Shown here one piece after another: positions 25,468 to 36,023 of a stretch of 64,000 bases of DNA. The notes beneath the pieces are model-generated. The model had not been told where the DNA came from. It saw nothing but the letters and a program-made list of their open reading frames with translations, and made no database searches. Origin of the DNA: Duganella phyllosphaerae (lineage in GTDB: Bacteria; Pseudomonadota; Gammaproteobacteria; Burkholderiales; Burkholderiaceae_D). The translations under genes were made by a program, and so were the position numbers. Numbering within the stretch: the stretch's first letter is position 1; every line of letters starts with the position of its first letter. Location of the stretch: positions 1-64,000 of the forward strand of contig NZ_LROM01000096.1 of assembly GCF_001758785.1 (NCBI RefSeq). Reading direction: 5' to 3'.

Positions 25468-27297
25468 TCACTCCACCGTCACCGACTTCGCCAGATTCCT
25501 CGGCTTGTCCACATCCGTCCCGCGCGCCAGCGCCGTGTGATACGCCAGCAGCTGCAGCGACACCACGTGCAGAATCGGCGACAGCAAACCGTAATGCTCG
25601 GGCAAGCGGATCACGTGTACGCCTTCGCCCGGCGTGATGCGCGAGTCGACGTCGGCGAACACGTACAGCTGGCCGCCACGGGCGCGCACTTCCTGCATAT
25701 TCGATTTGAGTTTTTCGATCAGGGCATCGTTTGGTGCCACGGTGACCACCGGCATTTCCTCGGTCACCAGCGCCAGCGGGCCGTGTTTCAATTCACCGGC
25801 CGGATACGCTTCGGCGTGGATGTACGAAATCTCTTTCAGTTTCAACGCCCCTTCGAGCGCGATCGGGTAGTGCATGCCACGGCCCAGGAACAGGGCGTTT
25901 TCCTTGCGGGCGAAGTCTTCGGCCCAGGCCATGATCAAGGGTTCGAGCGCCAGCACCGAGGCGATTGCTACCGGCAGGTGGCGCATGGCTTTCAAGTGCT
26001 GCGCTTCCTGTTCGTCGGAGAGGCGGCCATTGACTTGCGCCAATGTGAGCGTGAGCAGGAACAGACCGGCCAGCTGGGTGGTGAAGGCCTTGGTGGACGC
26101 CACGCCCACTTCCACGCCAGCGCGCGTGATGTAGGCCAGTTTGCATTCGCGCACCATGGCGCTGGTGGCCACGTTGCAAATGGTGAGTGTGTGTTCCATG
26201 CCCAGGCTGCGCGCGTGCTTGAGCGCGGCCAGGGTGTCGGCAGTTTCGCCGCTTTGCGAGATGGTCACCACCAGCGTGTTCGGGTGCGGCACGCTGTCGC
26301 GGTAGCGGTATTCGCTGGCGATTTCGACGTTGACCGGGATTTTGGCGACCGATTCGATCCAGTACTTGGCGGTCAGACCCGAGTAGTAGCTGGTGCCGCA
26401 GGCCAGGATCAGCACGCGGTCGATCTGCTTGAAGACGGCGTGGGCGCCGTCGCCGAACAGCTCGGGCATCACGGCCATCACGCCTTCCAGGGTGTCGCCG
26501 ATCACGCGCGGCTGCTCGAAGATTTCCTTCTGCATGTAGTGGCGATATGGTCCCAGGTCGGCCGCGCCGGTGTGGGCGTGCACGGTCTTGACGTCGCGCT
26601 GAACCGGCTTGCCGTTGACGTCGACGATCCAGGTGCGGCCCAGTTGCAGGTCGACCACATCGCCCTCTTCGAGGTAGATGATCTGGTCGGTGGTGCCGGC
26701 CAACGCCATGGCGTCGGACGCGACGAAATTCTCGCCCTGGCCCAGGCCCACGATCAGCGGCGAACCCTGGCGCGCGGCCACCACGCGGTGCGGTTCTTCG
26801 CGGGCGAACACGGCAATGGCGTAGGCGCCGGTCAGGCGCTTGACGGCTTGTTGCACGGTTTCGAACAGGTCGCCGTTGTACAGGTGATCGACCAGGTGGG
26901 CGATCACTTCGGTATCGGTCTGGCTCTGGAACACGTAGCCGAGCGCGGTCAGTTCGGCGCGCAGCTCGTCGTGGTTTTCGATGATGCCGTTGTGGACCAG
27001 CGCAATGCGCGCGACGTCGGCCGATGGCGAAAAGTGCGGGTGGGCGTTGTGCGTGGCTGGCGCGCCGTGGGTAGCCCAGCGCGTGTGGGCGATGCCGGTG
27101 AAGCCGTGCAGGTGGGTGTGCTCGATCTGCTGTTCCAGGTCGGCCACGCGCGACGTGCTGCGCGAGCGCTGCAACTGGCCATCGACGTGCAGCGCCACGC
27201 CGCAGGAATCGTAGCCACGGTATTCGAGGCGCTTCAATCCTTCGATCAGGATCGGGGTGATGTTACGTTGCGCTACCGCGCCGACGATGCCGCACAT
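25468..27297 (-). CDS. glmS: Glutamine-fructose-6-phosphate aminotransferase (isomerizing)
   Basis: 609 residues, the normal length for GlmS, which makes glucosamine-6-phosphate from fructose-6-phosphate and glutamine. The N-terminal amidotransferase domain begins with the nucleophile at Cys2 ('MCGIVGAV') and has '[11 protein letters not shown]'. Two SIS domains follow ('ACGTSYYSG', '[11 protein letters not shown]'). The C-terminus ends '[15 protein letters not shown]', the conserved [13 protein letters not shown] tail. An AGAGG box precedes the ATG at 27297. The divergent Lrp gene starts 142 bases away, with three Lrp-like boxes between. No glmS ribozyme features were seen. Confidence 0.97.
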   Translation of the reverse strand: MCGIVGAVAQRNITPILIEGLKRLEYRGYDSCGVALHVDGQLQRSRSTSRVADLEQQIEHTHLHGFTGIAHTRWATHGAPATHNAHPHFSPSADVARIALVHNGIIENHDELRAELTALGYVFQSQTDTEVIAHLVDHLYNGDLFETVQQAVKRLTGAYAIAVFAREEPHRVVAARQGSPLIVGLGQGENFVASDAMALAGTTDQIIYLEEGDVVDLQLGRTWIVDVNGKPVQRDVKTVHAHTGAADLGPYRHYMQKEIFEQPRVIGDTLEGVMAVMPELFGDGAHAVFKQIDRVLILACGTSYYSGLTAKYWIESVAKIPVNVEIASEYRYRDSVPHPNTLVVTISQSGETADTLAALKHARSLGMEHTLTICNVATSAMVRECKLAYITRAGVEVGVASTKAFTTQLAGLFLLTLTLAQVNGRLSDEQEAQHLKAMRHLPVAIASVLALEPLIMAWAEDFARKENALFLGRGMHYPIALEGALKLKEISYIHAEAYPAGELKHGPLALVTEEMPVVTVAPNDALIEKLKSNMQEVRARGGQLYVFADVDSRITPGEGVHVIRLPEHYGLLSPILHVVSLQLLAYHTALARGTDVDKPRNLAKSVTVE

Positions 27298-27346
27298 GGG
27301 GAACCTCTTCAATTAGGTGAGGGAATCATCCTAGAGGAGACTGGAT

Positions 27347-27359
27347 GAAATATGCTTTC
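27347..27359. promoter_or_regulatory. Lrp-like box 1 (GAAATATGCTTTC)
   Basis: Matches 11 of 13 positions of GAAATATTATTTC. It is nearest to glmS and centred 30 bases from box 2. Confidence 0.5.
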
Positions 27360-27376
27360 TCATTATGAGCTCAAAC

Positions 27377-27389
27377 GAAATATTATTTC
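27377..27389. promoter_or_regulatory. Lrp-like box 2 (GAAATATTATTTC)
   Basis: A perfect palindromic 13-mer in the glmS-lrp divergent region, centred 29 bases from box 3. The spacing of about three helical turns suits cooperative Lrp octamer binding. Confidence 0.65.
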
Positions 27390-27403
27390 ACCACCGTGAT
27401 ACC

Positions 27404-27420
27404 ATGAAATATTATTTCAT
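27404..27420. promoter_or_regulatory. Lrp-like box 3 (ATGAAATATTATTTCAT)
   Basis: A perfect 17-base palindrome ending 18 bases before the Lrp start codon. It is a strong candidate for autoregulation. Confidence 0.7.
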
Positions 27421-27438
27421 TTTATCGCCGTTAATTTT

Positions 27439-27891
27439 ATGGATGACATCGATCGTCGCATTCTCACTGCCCTGCAACTTGATGCTGCACAGACCAATAG
27501 CGAGCTGGCGCAAGCGGTGCACGTGTCGCCGCCCACCTGTTTGCGGCGGGTCAGGCACCTGACCGACACCGGTGTCATCACGCGCCGGGTGGCGCTGGTC
27601 GATCCGGCCAAGATCGGCCCCAGCCTGACGGTCATCGTGGAAATCTCGCTCGACGTGCAAGCGGCTGAGCGCATGGCCGAGTTCGAAACCCTGGTGGCGA
27701 CCGAGGCAGCGGTGCTGCAATGCTACCGGGTGGCACCGGGGCCCGATTTCGTGTTGATCGTGCAGGTGGCCGACATGCCGGCCTACCACGCGCTGGCGCA
27801 CCGCCTGTTTGCTGCGCACGCCAATGTGCGCAACGTGAAGGCGTATTTCTCGACGTTTCGCAGCAAGTTCGAGACCCGGGTGGCGGTGTAA
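27439..27891 (+). CDS. Lrp/AsnC family transcriptional regulator
   Basis: 150 residues. The helix-turn-helix is 'LDAAQTNSELAQAVHVSPPT' followed by 'CLRRVRHLTDTGVI'. The RAM/AsnC ligand domain spans about residues 60-150 ('LTVIVEISLD', 'PDFVLIVQVADMPAY', 'RNVKAYFSTF'). It probably binds an amino acid and forms an octamer. Three palindromic boxes upstream suggest autoregulation and perhaps control of divergent glmS. The amino-acid ligand is unknown. Confidence 0.92.
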   Translation: MDDIDRRILTALQLDAAQTNSELAQAVHVSPPTCLRRVRHLTDTGVITRRVALVDPAKIGPSLTVIVEISLDVQAAERMAEFETLVATEAAVLQCYRVAPGPDFVLIVQVADMPAYHALAHRLFAAHANVRNVKAYFSTFRSKFETRVAV

Positions 27892-28022
27892 TCCACAGTT
27901 TTGCACCGCTTATACAGAGGTTTTCCCTGGCTTTTCCAGCGGTTTTGCACCGGCTTATCCATGCGGTTATCCCCGTGGTTCTCACCAGCTTGTTGACAGG
28001 CTTGCCCACAGGGATATCCACA
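27889..28022 (+). repeat. DnaA-box cluster A
   Basis: Six same-strand DnaA-box-like 9-mers lie between convergent genes: TAATCCACA (27889, 8/9), TTATACAGA (27910), TTATCCATG (27955), TTATCCCCG (27967), TTGCCCACA (28002) and ATATCCACA (28014, 8/9). None is perfect, but the density is far above chance. Confidence 0.55.
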
Positions 28023-28028
28023 GGCTGA

Positions 28029-30236
28029 TTAAAACTTTGCGGTCAGCGCAAGCCGCACATTGCGCGGTTCGCCCCAGAACACGCTGTCGTAAAAGCCCAC
28101 GTTGCGGTAGTACTTGCGGTCGGCAAGATTCGAGATGTTCAGTTGTACGCCCAGCTGGCGGTTGATCTCGTAAGACGCCATGGCATTCACCAGCGCGTAG
28201 CCGCCCTGGCTGATGCGCGCGTTGCGGTCGCCGGTGACCGGCTGGCCGTACCAGGTCACGCCGTAGGTGGCGCTTTGCGCAGTCACGCCGCCGCCCACTT
28301 TCAAGCCCGGTAACACATCGTCGAGGCGATAGGCCGTGGACAGGCGCAGCAGGTGGCGCGGCTGGTTGGGCTCGGCGCGCGCGCCATCGACATCTTTGAC
28401 ACGCAGGAAGGTGTAGCCGGCGCTGACATTCCACGACTGGCTCAACTGGCCCGCCACCTCGAATTCGATGCCGCGGGCGGTGATGCCGTCGCCATTGGCA
28501 GTGTAGGCGCTGTTGCCGTTGGGGAGCTTGAAGCCGGCGGGAACGGTCGTATCGAGCACCGCCAGATTCTTCTTGAGCGTGCGGAACACGGCAGCCGAGG
28601 CATTGAGCCGCTGGTCGAAAAATTCACCTTTGATGCCAAGCTCGGCATTGGTGCCGGTCTCGGGATCGAGCAACTGGTTATTGCGGTCCCGGGCCGACTG
28701 CGGGCTGAACAGCGAGGTGTAGCTGGCATAGGCCGACAGTGCGTCGCTCAGGTCCAGCACCGCGCCCACGTAGGGCGTGAATTCATTCTTGGTCTTGCGC
28801 AGGTTGTCGTAGCCGATCAGCCGGCCTGAAGTGTCCCATGCCCCTTCCTCGGTGCGATAGTTGCTCAGGCGACCGCCGAGTACTACGGTGAACGGATCGG
28901 CCAGGCTGAAGCGTCCCGCCAGGTAGGCGCCGCCCTGGCGTACCTCGGTTTCGGTGTGCGAGCCATCGGGCGTAAAGGTGGGCATGGGGATATTGCCGGT
29001 CCAGCTGCGGTAGTCGGGAATCTGCGGCGGGTACGCGATGGTCGGCGCGCCCCCCTGGCTGTGGCTCACCGAGCGTGAGCCATTCCAGCCGGCGATCAGC
29101 ACGTGGCGCCGGCCCAGCAGGCTGAACGGACCGGTGGCGTACAGGTCGAGGTTGTCGTCGATATTCTTGCCTTCACCCCACACCCCGGTCCACAGGCGCA
29201 TGCCGGTGCCGGTGGCGGGATCGGGATAGCCGGCGCCGCCGTAGGCGACGGTGGTGTGGTTGCGGCTGTCGGTGCGGGTATAGCCGAGGTGTACCTTCCA
29301 GCCGTTGCCGAAGCGGTGCTCGAGCGACGTGAACGCGCTTTGCTCGCGGTTGCGCCAGGTGCTCCACGGCGTGGACAGCGAAAAATTGCGCGGCAGGTTG
29401 GCCAGGCTGCCATCGGCGTTCCAGTAGGGCACCGCGCCCCACGTGGCGCCGGTGGGATTGTTGTGCTGGAAGGTGACGCCGGCGGTCAGCAGGGTGGCGG
29501 GGCCCAGGTCCGCTTCGACGATGGCCATGCCGACAGTTTTGCGCTCGTGGTACATATCGTAATACGAGTCGCGGTCCTGGTAGGCCATGGCGGTACGGCC
29601 GCGCACGCTGCCGTCGGCGTTCAATGGTGCGCTCACGTCGATTTCGGCCCGGCGGTCGTCCCAGCGGCCCAGCACCGCCCTGGCGCTGGCTTTCAAGGTG
29701 CGGCCCGGACGCTTGCGCACCAGGTTGATGGTGGCCGACGGGTCGCCGGTGCCACCCATCAGGCCGCTGGCGCCGCGCACCACCTCGATGCGGTCGTAGA
29801 GGATGGTGTCCTGCAGCGGCGCGTTGCCGCCCATGGCCATGCCATCGACCTGGATGTTGGTGATGGAAAAGCCGCGTGCATAAAAGCTGGTGCGTTCGCT
29901 GTCCATCTGGCCGACCGTGATGCCCGGGGTCTGGGTCAGCACTTCGTCGAGGCGCACCGCGCCCAGGTCGTCGATCATGGCGCGCGTGACCACGCTGACC
30001 GACTGCGGCGTGTCGCGGATCGACATGTCCATGCGGGTGGCCGTGCGCATGGCGCCGGTGGTGTACGCATCGGAGCCATCGGTGACACTGCCGAGCGTGT
30101 CGCTCTTGACCGTCACCTGGCCCAGTTGCGCAGGCTGGTCGGCTGGGCCGGACTGGGCCGACGCTGCTTGCGCGACGGCAGCCGTGGCCATGATTACCGC
30201 CACGTGGATGGCGGTAGGGCGTAACGATAGGTACAT
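28029..30236 (-). CDS. TonB-dependent siderophore receptor
   Basis: A 735-residue outer-membrane ferric-siderophore receptor, similar in type to the one at 3602-5863. The signal peptide ends near 'AAVAQAASAQ'. Plug motifs are 'LGQVTVKSDTLG', 'RDTPQSVSVVTRAMIDD', 'FYARGFSITNIQVDGM' and 'EVVRGASGLMGGTGDPSATI'. The barrel ends 'GEPRNVRLALTAKF'. No STN domain is present. AAGGA precedes the ATG at 30236. A classic 7-1-7 Fur box overlaps its promoter. The siderophore is not known, and no biosynthesis genes are nearby. Confidence 0.93.
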   Translation of the reverse strand: MYLSLRPTAIHVAVIMATAAVAQAASAQSGPADQPAQLGQVTVKSDTLGSVTDGSDAYTTGAMRTATRMDMSIRDTPQSVSVVTRAMIDDLGAVRLDEVLTQTPGITVGQMDSERTSFYARGFSITNIQVDGMAMGGNAPLQDTILYDRIEVVRGASGLMGGTGDPSATINLVRKRPGRTLKASARAVLGRWDDRRAEIDVSAPLNADGSVRGRTAMAYQDRDSYYDMYHERKTVGMAIVEADLGPATLLTAGVTFQHNNPTGATWGAVPYWNADGSLANLPRNFSLSTPWSTWRNREQSAFTSLEHRFGNGWKVHLGYTRTDSRNHTTVAYGGAGYPDPATGTGMRLWTGVWGEGKNIDDNLDLYATGPFSLLGRRHVLIAGWNGSRSVSHSQGGAPTIAYPPQIPDYRSWTGNIPMPTFTPDGSHTETEVRQGGAYLAGRFSLADPFTVVLGGRLSNYRTEEGAWDTSGRLIGYDNLRKTKNEFTPYVGAVLDLSDALSAYASYTSLFSPQSARDRNNQLLDPETGTNAELGIKGEFFDQRLNASAAVFRTLKKNLAVLDTTVPAGFKLPNGNSAYTANGDGITARGIEFEVAGQLSQSWNVSAGYTFLRVKDVDGARAEPNQPRHLLRLSTAYRLDDVLPGLKVGGGVTAQSATYGVTWYGQPVTGDRNARISQGGYALVNAMASYEINRQLGVQLNISNLADRKYYRNVGFYDSVFWGEPRNVRLALTAKF

Positions 30237-30402
30237 AAGCTTCCTTGCGGTGGGGCACAAGCGTGCCCGGGCCTGGCTCGGATGTGAGCCTGGCACTGGT
30301 TTTCAAAGGACTAGCTGGCGGCTTCGCGCGGAGGGAAGGGGCTTGCTGCGCAGCCGGCAAGGACGCCGGCGAAATGGAACAATACTTCGGAACAAGACTT
30401 CG

Positions 30403-30419
30403 ATGAGAATGATTCTCAT
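30403..30419. promoter_or_regulatory. Fur box
   Basis: A perfect inverted repeat ATGAGAA-TGA-TTCTCAT, containing the 7-1-7 form TGAGAAT-G-ATTCTCA. This is a well-known Fur-box variant. It overlaps the -10 of the receptor promoter. Confidence 0.85.
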
Positions 30420-30446
30420 TCTATCATAATTGCGCTATGGTGAAAA
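30418..30446 (-). promoter_or_regulatory. Promoter of the siderophore receptor
   Basis: On the minus strand, TTTTCA (plus 30441-30446) and TAGAAT (plus 30418-30423) are separated by 17 bases. The -10 overlaps the Fur box. Confidence 0.5.
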
Positions 30447-30460
30447 CAACAATCTGGCAG

Positions 30461-30737
30461 TTTTCCACCGCTTGTGCACGTGCTGTACCGGACTTCTCCA
30501 CAAAGTTGCCCACAGGCCGCTACACGGCAAACAATCAGGAAAGCGCGTTATTCATGGTTATCCCATGCTTATTCAATGGTTGTTCCGCAGTTTGCGCACA
30601 GGGTTATCCACAAATACCGGAAGTCACTCAAAACCTCAAAAGGTAATCGGCTCGATCTTCTGTGGTTTTTTGATAGTACGCAGATATCCACCATCTATGC
30701 ACTGCTTGCGCACCAGCTGTTCACAGGGTTATCCACA
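30461..30737 (+). repeat. DnaA-box cluster B
   Basis: Two perfect TTATCCACA boxes (30604-30612 and 30729-30737), both preceded by CAGGG. Further same-strand relatives are TTTTCCACC (30461), TTCTCCACA (30494, 8/9), TTGCCCACA (30506), TTATCCCAT (30558) and ATATCCACC (30684). Confidence 0.7.
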
Positions 30738-30763
30738 ATAGAGGGACCGGGCGCGCGTAGCGA

Positions 30764-32140
30764 TCACTTCTTGATTTTCACCGGACGGGTCCAGTTTTCG
30801 ATGGTCACCTGGCGCGCGCGCGAGACGGTCAGCTTGCCGGCCGGCGCGTCCTTGGTCAGCGTGGTGCCGGCGCCGATGGTGGCGCCCTGCCCCACGGTGA
30901 CCGGCGCCACCAGCTGGCTGTCGCTGCCGACGAAGGCGTCGTCTTCGATCACGGTGCGGAACTTGTTGGCGCCGTCGTAGTTGCAGGTGATGACGCCGGC
31001 GCCGATGTTGACGCGCGAGCCGATGGTGGCGTCGCCGATATAGGCCAGGTGGTTGGCCTTGCTGTGCGCAGCCACCTGGCCGTTCTTGATTTCAACAAAA
31101 TTGCCGACGTGGACGTCTTCGGCGAGCACGGTACCGGGGCGCAGGCGCGCGTACGGGCCGATGATCGACACTTCGCCCACCACCGCTTCCTCGATATGGC
31201 AGAACGGCTTGATCCTGGCGCCGGCCAGGATGCGGCTGTTGACAATCACGTTATGGGCGCCGATGTGGACGCCGTCGGCGATTTCCACCTTGCCTTCGAA
31301 CACGCAGCCGACGTCGATGGTCACATCGCGTCCGCAAACCAGTTCGCCACGCACGTCGATGCGCTGCGGGTCCATCACGGTGACGCCTTGCTCGAGCAGG
31401 CGGGTGGCGATATTGCGCTGGTGGATGCGTTCCAGTTCGGCCAGTTGCACCTTGCTGTTGACGCCCGCCACTTCCCACTGCGCCGCCGGCTGCGCCGACA
31501 CCACCGGCACGCCATCGGCCACGGCCATGGCGACGATGTCGGTCAGGTAGTACTCGCCCTGGGCGTTGTCATTCTTCAGTTGTCCCAGCCACTTTTTCAG
31601 TTGCACGGTGGGCACCACCAGGATGCCGCTGTTAATCTCCTTGATCGCGCGTTCGGCCTCGTTGGCATCTTTTTGCTCGACGATGCGCACAATCTGGCCA
31701 TGGTCACGGACGATGCGGCCGAGGCCGGTCGGGTCGTCCTGCACCACGGTCAGAATGCCCAGCTTGTCGTTGCCGGCCGCATCGATCAGCGCCTGCAGCG
31801 AGGCGGTGGTGGTCAACGGCACGTCGCCGTACAGGATCACGGTAGGGGTATTGTCGTCGAGCTCGGGCAGCGCTTGCATGACGGCGTGGCCGGTGCCCAG
31901 CTGCTGTTCCTGCTGCGCGGTGGAGACTGGGTGCGGCTGCTTTGCCAGCAGCTCCAGCACGGCTGCGCCGCCATGTCCATAAATCACGCATACTCTGGAC
32001 GAAGCACCTGCGGTAGCCAGGCTGCGCGCCGTGTCGAGCACATGGGCGAGCAGCGGCTTTCCAGCCAGTGGATGCAACACTTTCGGCAAGGCCGACTGCA
32101 TGCGCTTGCCCATACCGGCAGCCAAAATCACGACATTCAT
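30764..32140 (-). CDS. glmU: Bifunctional GlcN-1-P acetyltransferase / GlcNAc-1-P uridylyltransferase
   Basis: 458 residues, as expected for GlmU, which performs the last two steps to UDP-GlcNAc. The N-terminal uridylyltransferase domain starts '[20 protein letters not shown]' and contains 'QLGTGHAV'. The C-terminal left-handed beta-helix shows hexapeptide repeats and the acetyltransferase signature '[13 protein letters not shown]'. The ATG at 32140 is preferred over an in-frame GTG at 32149. It is not in an operon with glmS, which lies 3.5 kb away beyond other genes. Its start is back-to-back with the DUF6279 gene. Confidence 0.97.
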   Translation of the reverse strand: MNVVILAAGMGKRMQSALPKVLHPLAGKPLLAHVLDTARSLATAGASSRVCVIYGHGGAAVLELLAKQPHPVSTAQQEQQLGTGHAVMQALPELDDNTPTVILYGDVPLTTTASLQALIDAAGNDKLGILTVVQDDPTGLGRIVRDHGQIVRIVEQKDANEAERAIKEINSGILVVPTVQLKKWLGQLKNDNAQGEYYLTDIVAMAVADGVPVVSAQPAAQWEVAGVNSKVQLAELERIHQRNIATRLLEQGVTVMDPQRIDVRGELVCGRDVTIDVGCVFEGKVEIADGVHIGAHNVIVNSRILAGARIKPFCHIEEAVVGEVSIIGPYARLRPGTVLAEDVHVGNFVEIKNGQVAAHSKANHLAYIGDATIGSRVNIGAGVITCNYDGANKFRTVIEDDAFVGSDSQLVAPVTVGQGATIGAGTTLTKDAPAGKLTVSRARQVTIENWTRPVKIKK

Positions 32141-32166
32141 AAGTATCACTTAGAGAGAGTAAGTTA

Positions 32167-33054
32167 ATGCAAAAGTCTAACATGCCCTCCAGCGCCAGCC
32201 AGACGCTGCGCCGCCTTTTCCTGATCACTGTCATCGGCCTGCTGGCCGCGTGCAGCTCGCTGCGCCTGGCTTACAACAACGGCGACACCTTGCTGTACTG
32301 GTGGCTCGACGGCTATGTCGATCTCAATTCCGACCAGAAGGACTGGGTCAAGAAAGATATCGACAAACTGTTCCAGTGGCACCGCAAGACCCAGCTCGAG
32401 GACTACATCCAGATCCTGCAAACGGGCCAGCGCCAGCTGGCGGGCAATCCCACTTCGGCCGACCTGCTCGGTGATTTTGATGAAATAAAGAAACGCACCC
32501 AGCGCCTGCTGCTGCAAGCCAAGCCCGAACTGGCCGACCTGGCGCGCTCGCTGCAACCGGAACAGATCGACAAACTGGAAAAGAAATTCGCCTCCAACCT
32601 CGACGACTTCCGCAAGAAGAACATGAAGGGCGACCGCGAAGACCAGCAAAAATTCCGCTACAAGAAATCGATGGAACAGTTCGAACTGTGGTTCGGCCGT
32701 TTTAGCACCGAGCAGGAAGTGCAGCTGCGCAAGGCATCGGACGCCCGTCCGCTCGACAACACGATCTGGCTCAACGAACGCCAGCGCCGCCAGAACGCCA
32801 TCCTGACACTGGTGCGCAAGGTGCAAAAGGACAAGCTGAGCAAGGAAGCCACCATGGCCCTGATCGACGCCCTGGTCAAGGACAGCTTCAACCGCCTCGA
32901 CAATTCCGAGCACAAGGCATTCTTTGACGCCTCCGAAAAAGGCACGGCCGAGCTGATCCTCACTGCGATCCGCATTGCCACGCCGCAGCAAAAAGCCCAC
33001 GCGCAGCAGCGCATGCAGGGCTGGATCGGCGACTTCCAGAGCCTGGCCAAATAA
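32167..33054 (+). CDS. DUF6279 family lipoprotein
   Basis: A 295-residue predicted lipoprotein with lipobox 'LLAAC'. The mature part is almost entirely alpha-helical and rich in Lys, Gln and Glu, starting with the conserved 'LRLAYNNGDTLLYWWLDGYV'. Its function is unknown. It is divergent from glmU by 26 bases and precedes rsmD by 51 bases. Confidence 0.85.
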   Translation: MQKSNMPSSASQTLRRLFLITVIGLLAACSSLRLAYNNGDTLLYWWLDGYVDLNSDQKDWVKKDIDKLFQWHRKTQLEDYIQILQTGQRQLAGNPTSADLLGDFDEIKKRTQRLLLQAKPELADLARSLQPEQIDKLEKKFASNLDDFRKKNMKGDREDQQKFRYKKSMEQFELWFGRFSTEQEVQLRKASDARPLDNTIWLNERQRRQNAILTLVRKVQKDKLSKEATMALIDALVKDSFNRLDNSEHKAFFDASEKGTAELILTAIRIATPQQKAHAQQRMQGWIGDFQSLAK

Positions 33055-33063
33055 GCGCCATGT

Positions 33064-33069
33064 TATGAT
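33064..33069 (+). promoter_or_regulatory. Candidate -10 of rsmD
   Basis: TATGAT lies 36 bases before the rsmD ATG. No convincing -35 was found. Confidence 0.3.
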
Positions 33070-33105
33070 GTGGCCTGTTGAATCAATGACTTAGAACAGC
33101 GCCAC

Positions 33106-33765
33106 ATGCCAAAAAAGCCCGTCAAATCTGCCGCCAAGCCGGCCAAAGTCCCGGTCCACGGTCCCCAGCACAGCAACCAGGTGCGCATCATCGGCGGCCA
33201 GTGGAAACGCACACCGCTGCCGGTACTCGCCGCCCAGGGCCTGCGGCCCACGCCCGATCGTGTACGCGAGACGGTCTTCAACTGGATCAACCACCAGCGC
33301 GACGCCAACTGGGCCGATGCCCAGGTACTCGACCTGTACGCCGGCAGCGGCGCGCTTGGTTTTGAAGCAGCCAGCCGTGGCGCGCAGTCGGTCACCATGG
33401 TGGACATGGCCACCCCAGTCGTGCGCCAGCTTGAAGACATCAAGGCCAAACTGAAGGCAGATAACGTCCAGATCCTGCGCGGCGATGCGCTGGTGGTGGC
33501 GCAATCGGCCGCAGCGCGCGGCCAGAAATACGATTTGATCTTCCTCGACCCGCCCTACCAGCAGGAATTCCTCGAGCGTAATTTGCCGCTGTGCGTGCGC
33601 CTGCTCAAGGAAGGCGGCCTGGTGTACGCAGAATCGGGCGCGGCGCTGGCCTGGCCCGACGGCGACACCCCGGACTGGATGGCCGGCTGGGAAGTGATCC
33701 GCGCCGACAAGGCGGGGATGGTGTTTTACCACCTGCTGCAGGCGACAGTAACTGCTAAAATTTAA
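33106..33765 (+). CDS. rsmD: 16S rRNA (guanine(966)-N(2))-methyltransferase
   Basis: 219 residues with a Rossmann methyltransferase fold. 'RIIGGQWKRTPLPV' is the conserved N-terminal start. Motif I is 'VLDLYAGSGALGFEAASRGA' and the N2-guanine catalytic motif is 'FLDPPY'. It methylates G966 of 16S rRNA. The N-terminal ~20 residues are Lys/Pro-rich. It precedes coaD, the usual rsmD-coaD order. Confidence 0.95.
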   Translation: MPKKPVKSAAKPAKVPVHGPQHSNQVRIIGGQWKRTPLPVLAAQGLRPTPDRVRETVFNWINHQRDANWADAQVLDLYAGSGALGFEAASRGAQSVTMVDMATPVVRQLEDIKAKLKADNVQILRGDALVVAQSAAARGQKYDLIFLDPPYQQEFLERNLPLCVRLLKEGGLVYAESGAALAWPDGDTPDWMAGWEVIRADKAGMVFYHLLQATVTAKI

Positions 33766-33789
33766 GGCACTCGCGCTTTTCGGGCATAA

Positions 33790-34769
<980 letters not shown>

Positions 34770-34929
34770 GATGGGGCGGGACATTTAGAATCAATGCCAA
34801 TATAGTGCAGCGCAACATATGGCGCCAATTTAGTTCTCCGATAACAATTATGCGATTGGTGAATGGATTGGCGTATGATGGCTGCACGCCGTTCCCCTTT
34901 GTCGTTCCACCTCCCGACCCCGAGCCAAC

Positions 34930-35892
34930 ATGAGCTTTCTGACGCTGGACTTGAATTTGTTACGCGTCTTCGACGCCGTGATGACAGAACAAAATCTGAC
35001 ACGCGCGGCCGGCCACCTGGCCATGACCCAACCTGCGGTATCGAACGCCATCAAGCGCCTGCGCGAGAGCCTCGGCGACGAACTGCTGATTCGCACCGCC
35101 TACGGCGTGAAACCCACGCCGCGCGCCGAAGCGTTGTGGCCGTCCGTGCGTAGCGCCCTGGCCAGCCTGGAAGCGGCCGTGGCGCCCGAAACCTTCGACG
35201 TCTCGGCCGCCCACGCCACGTTCCGCTTGGCCATGGCCGATGCCACCGCCGCGATGTGGCTGCCGTCCCTGATGCGCTCGATCGAACGTGAAGCGCCCGG
35301 TGTCAACGTGCGCATGATGCCGCTGACCACGCGCGAACCACGGCCGATGCTGCTGCGTGGCGATATCGACCTGGCGGTGGGCTTCTTCCCGGGCGTGGCG
35401 GCACAACTGTCGTACGAAACCGGCTCGCCGATCCGCCACGAGCGTCTGTACTCGGGCCAGTACGTGTGCGTGATGCGGCGCGAGCATCCGCTGGCCAAGG
35501 TCGAGCTCAACCTCGACAACTACTGCAAGGCCAACCATTTGCTGGTGAGTTTTTCGGGTCGCGCCCACGGCCTGGTCGATGAAGCGCTGGCGCAGTTGCA
35601 GCGCGAGCGCCGCATTTTGCTCACCGTCAACCAGTTCTTCACGGCCGGCCGCGTGGTGGCCAACTCGGACCTGATTACGGTATTGCCGCGCCACCTGATC
35701 GCGTCCACCGGTATGACCGATGCGCTGATCTGGAAAGAATTGCCGTTCCAGCTGCCGGCGGTCCACCTCGACATGCTGTGGCACGAACGCGATGCCCGCA
35801 GCCCGGCGCACAAGTGGCTGAGGTTGCACCTGGAGGGGATGAACCAGGGCGCGGCCAGGGCGGCGACTGCGGCCAAGAAAGATGCGGCTTAA
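34930..35892 (+). CDS. LysR family transcriptional regulator (NodD/LeuO-like)
   Basis: 320 residues. It starts 'MSFLTLDLNLLRVFDAVMTE', with the helix-turn-helix 'LTRAAGHLAMTQPAVSNAIK' typical of the NodD/PcpR/LeuO branch, then a substrate-binding domain. A Lys/Ala-rich tail ends the protein. It has no divergent partner gene, so its targets are unknown. A palindromic dispersed repeat follows the stop. Confidence 0.9.
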   Translation: MSFLTLDLNLLRVFDAVMTEQNLTRAAGHLAMTQPAVSNAIKRLRESLGDELLIRTAYGVKPTPRAEALWPSVRSALASLEAAVAPETFDVSAAHATFRLAMADATAAMWLPSLMRSIEREAPGVNVRMMPLTTREPRPMLLRGDIDLAVGFFPGVAAQLSYETGSPIRHERLYSGQYVCVMRREHPLAKVELNLDNYCKANHLLVSFSGRAHGLVDEALAQLQRERRILLTVNQFFTAGRVVANSDLITVLPRHLIASTGMTDALIWKELPFQLPAVHLDMLWHERDARSPAHKWLRLHLEGMNQGAARAATAAKKDAA

Positions 35893-35919
35893 GGTCGCTA
35901 TTCCACGAAGCAGACGCTC

Positions 35920-36002
35920 CATAGATCCCCGCGTGCGCGAGGATGACGTAGCATCCGCCTGCGACCGAAAAGTCGTCTTCCCCGCGCACGCGGGGATCCA
36001 TG
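35920..36002. repeat. REP-like dispersed palindromic repeat, copy 1
   Basis: Two ~28-base arms in inverted orientation (35920-35948 and 35974-36002) share GATCCCCGCGTGCGCG-type sequence with GGATGACG ends. Related arms occur at 58145-58224 and, as a half unit, at 42074-42101. Confidence 0.75.
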
Positions 36003-36023
36003 GACAATACGCCTAGCGCCAGC

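Larger units (their letters stand above)
30237..30763. other. Long gene-free region between the siderophore receptor and glmU
   Basis: 527 bases. The left part holds the Fur-controlled promoter of the receptor. The right part (30461-30737) is a DnaA-box cluster. Short open frames here are explained by the repetitive TTATCCACA-like words and do not look like genes. Confidence 0.6.

Noticed and set aside
30430-30980. Several overlapping plus-strand open frames of 70-168 codons right of the siderophore receptor promoter
   Set aside because: They run through DnaA-box repeats and into antisense glmU. Codon content is not gene-like and no ribosome-binding site fits.
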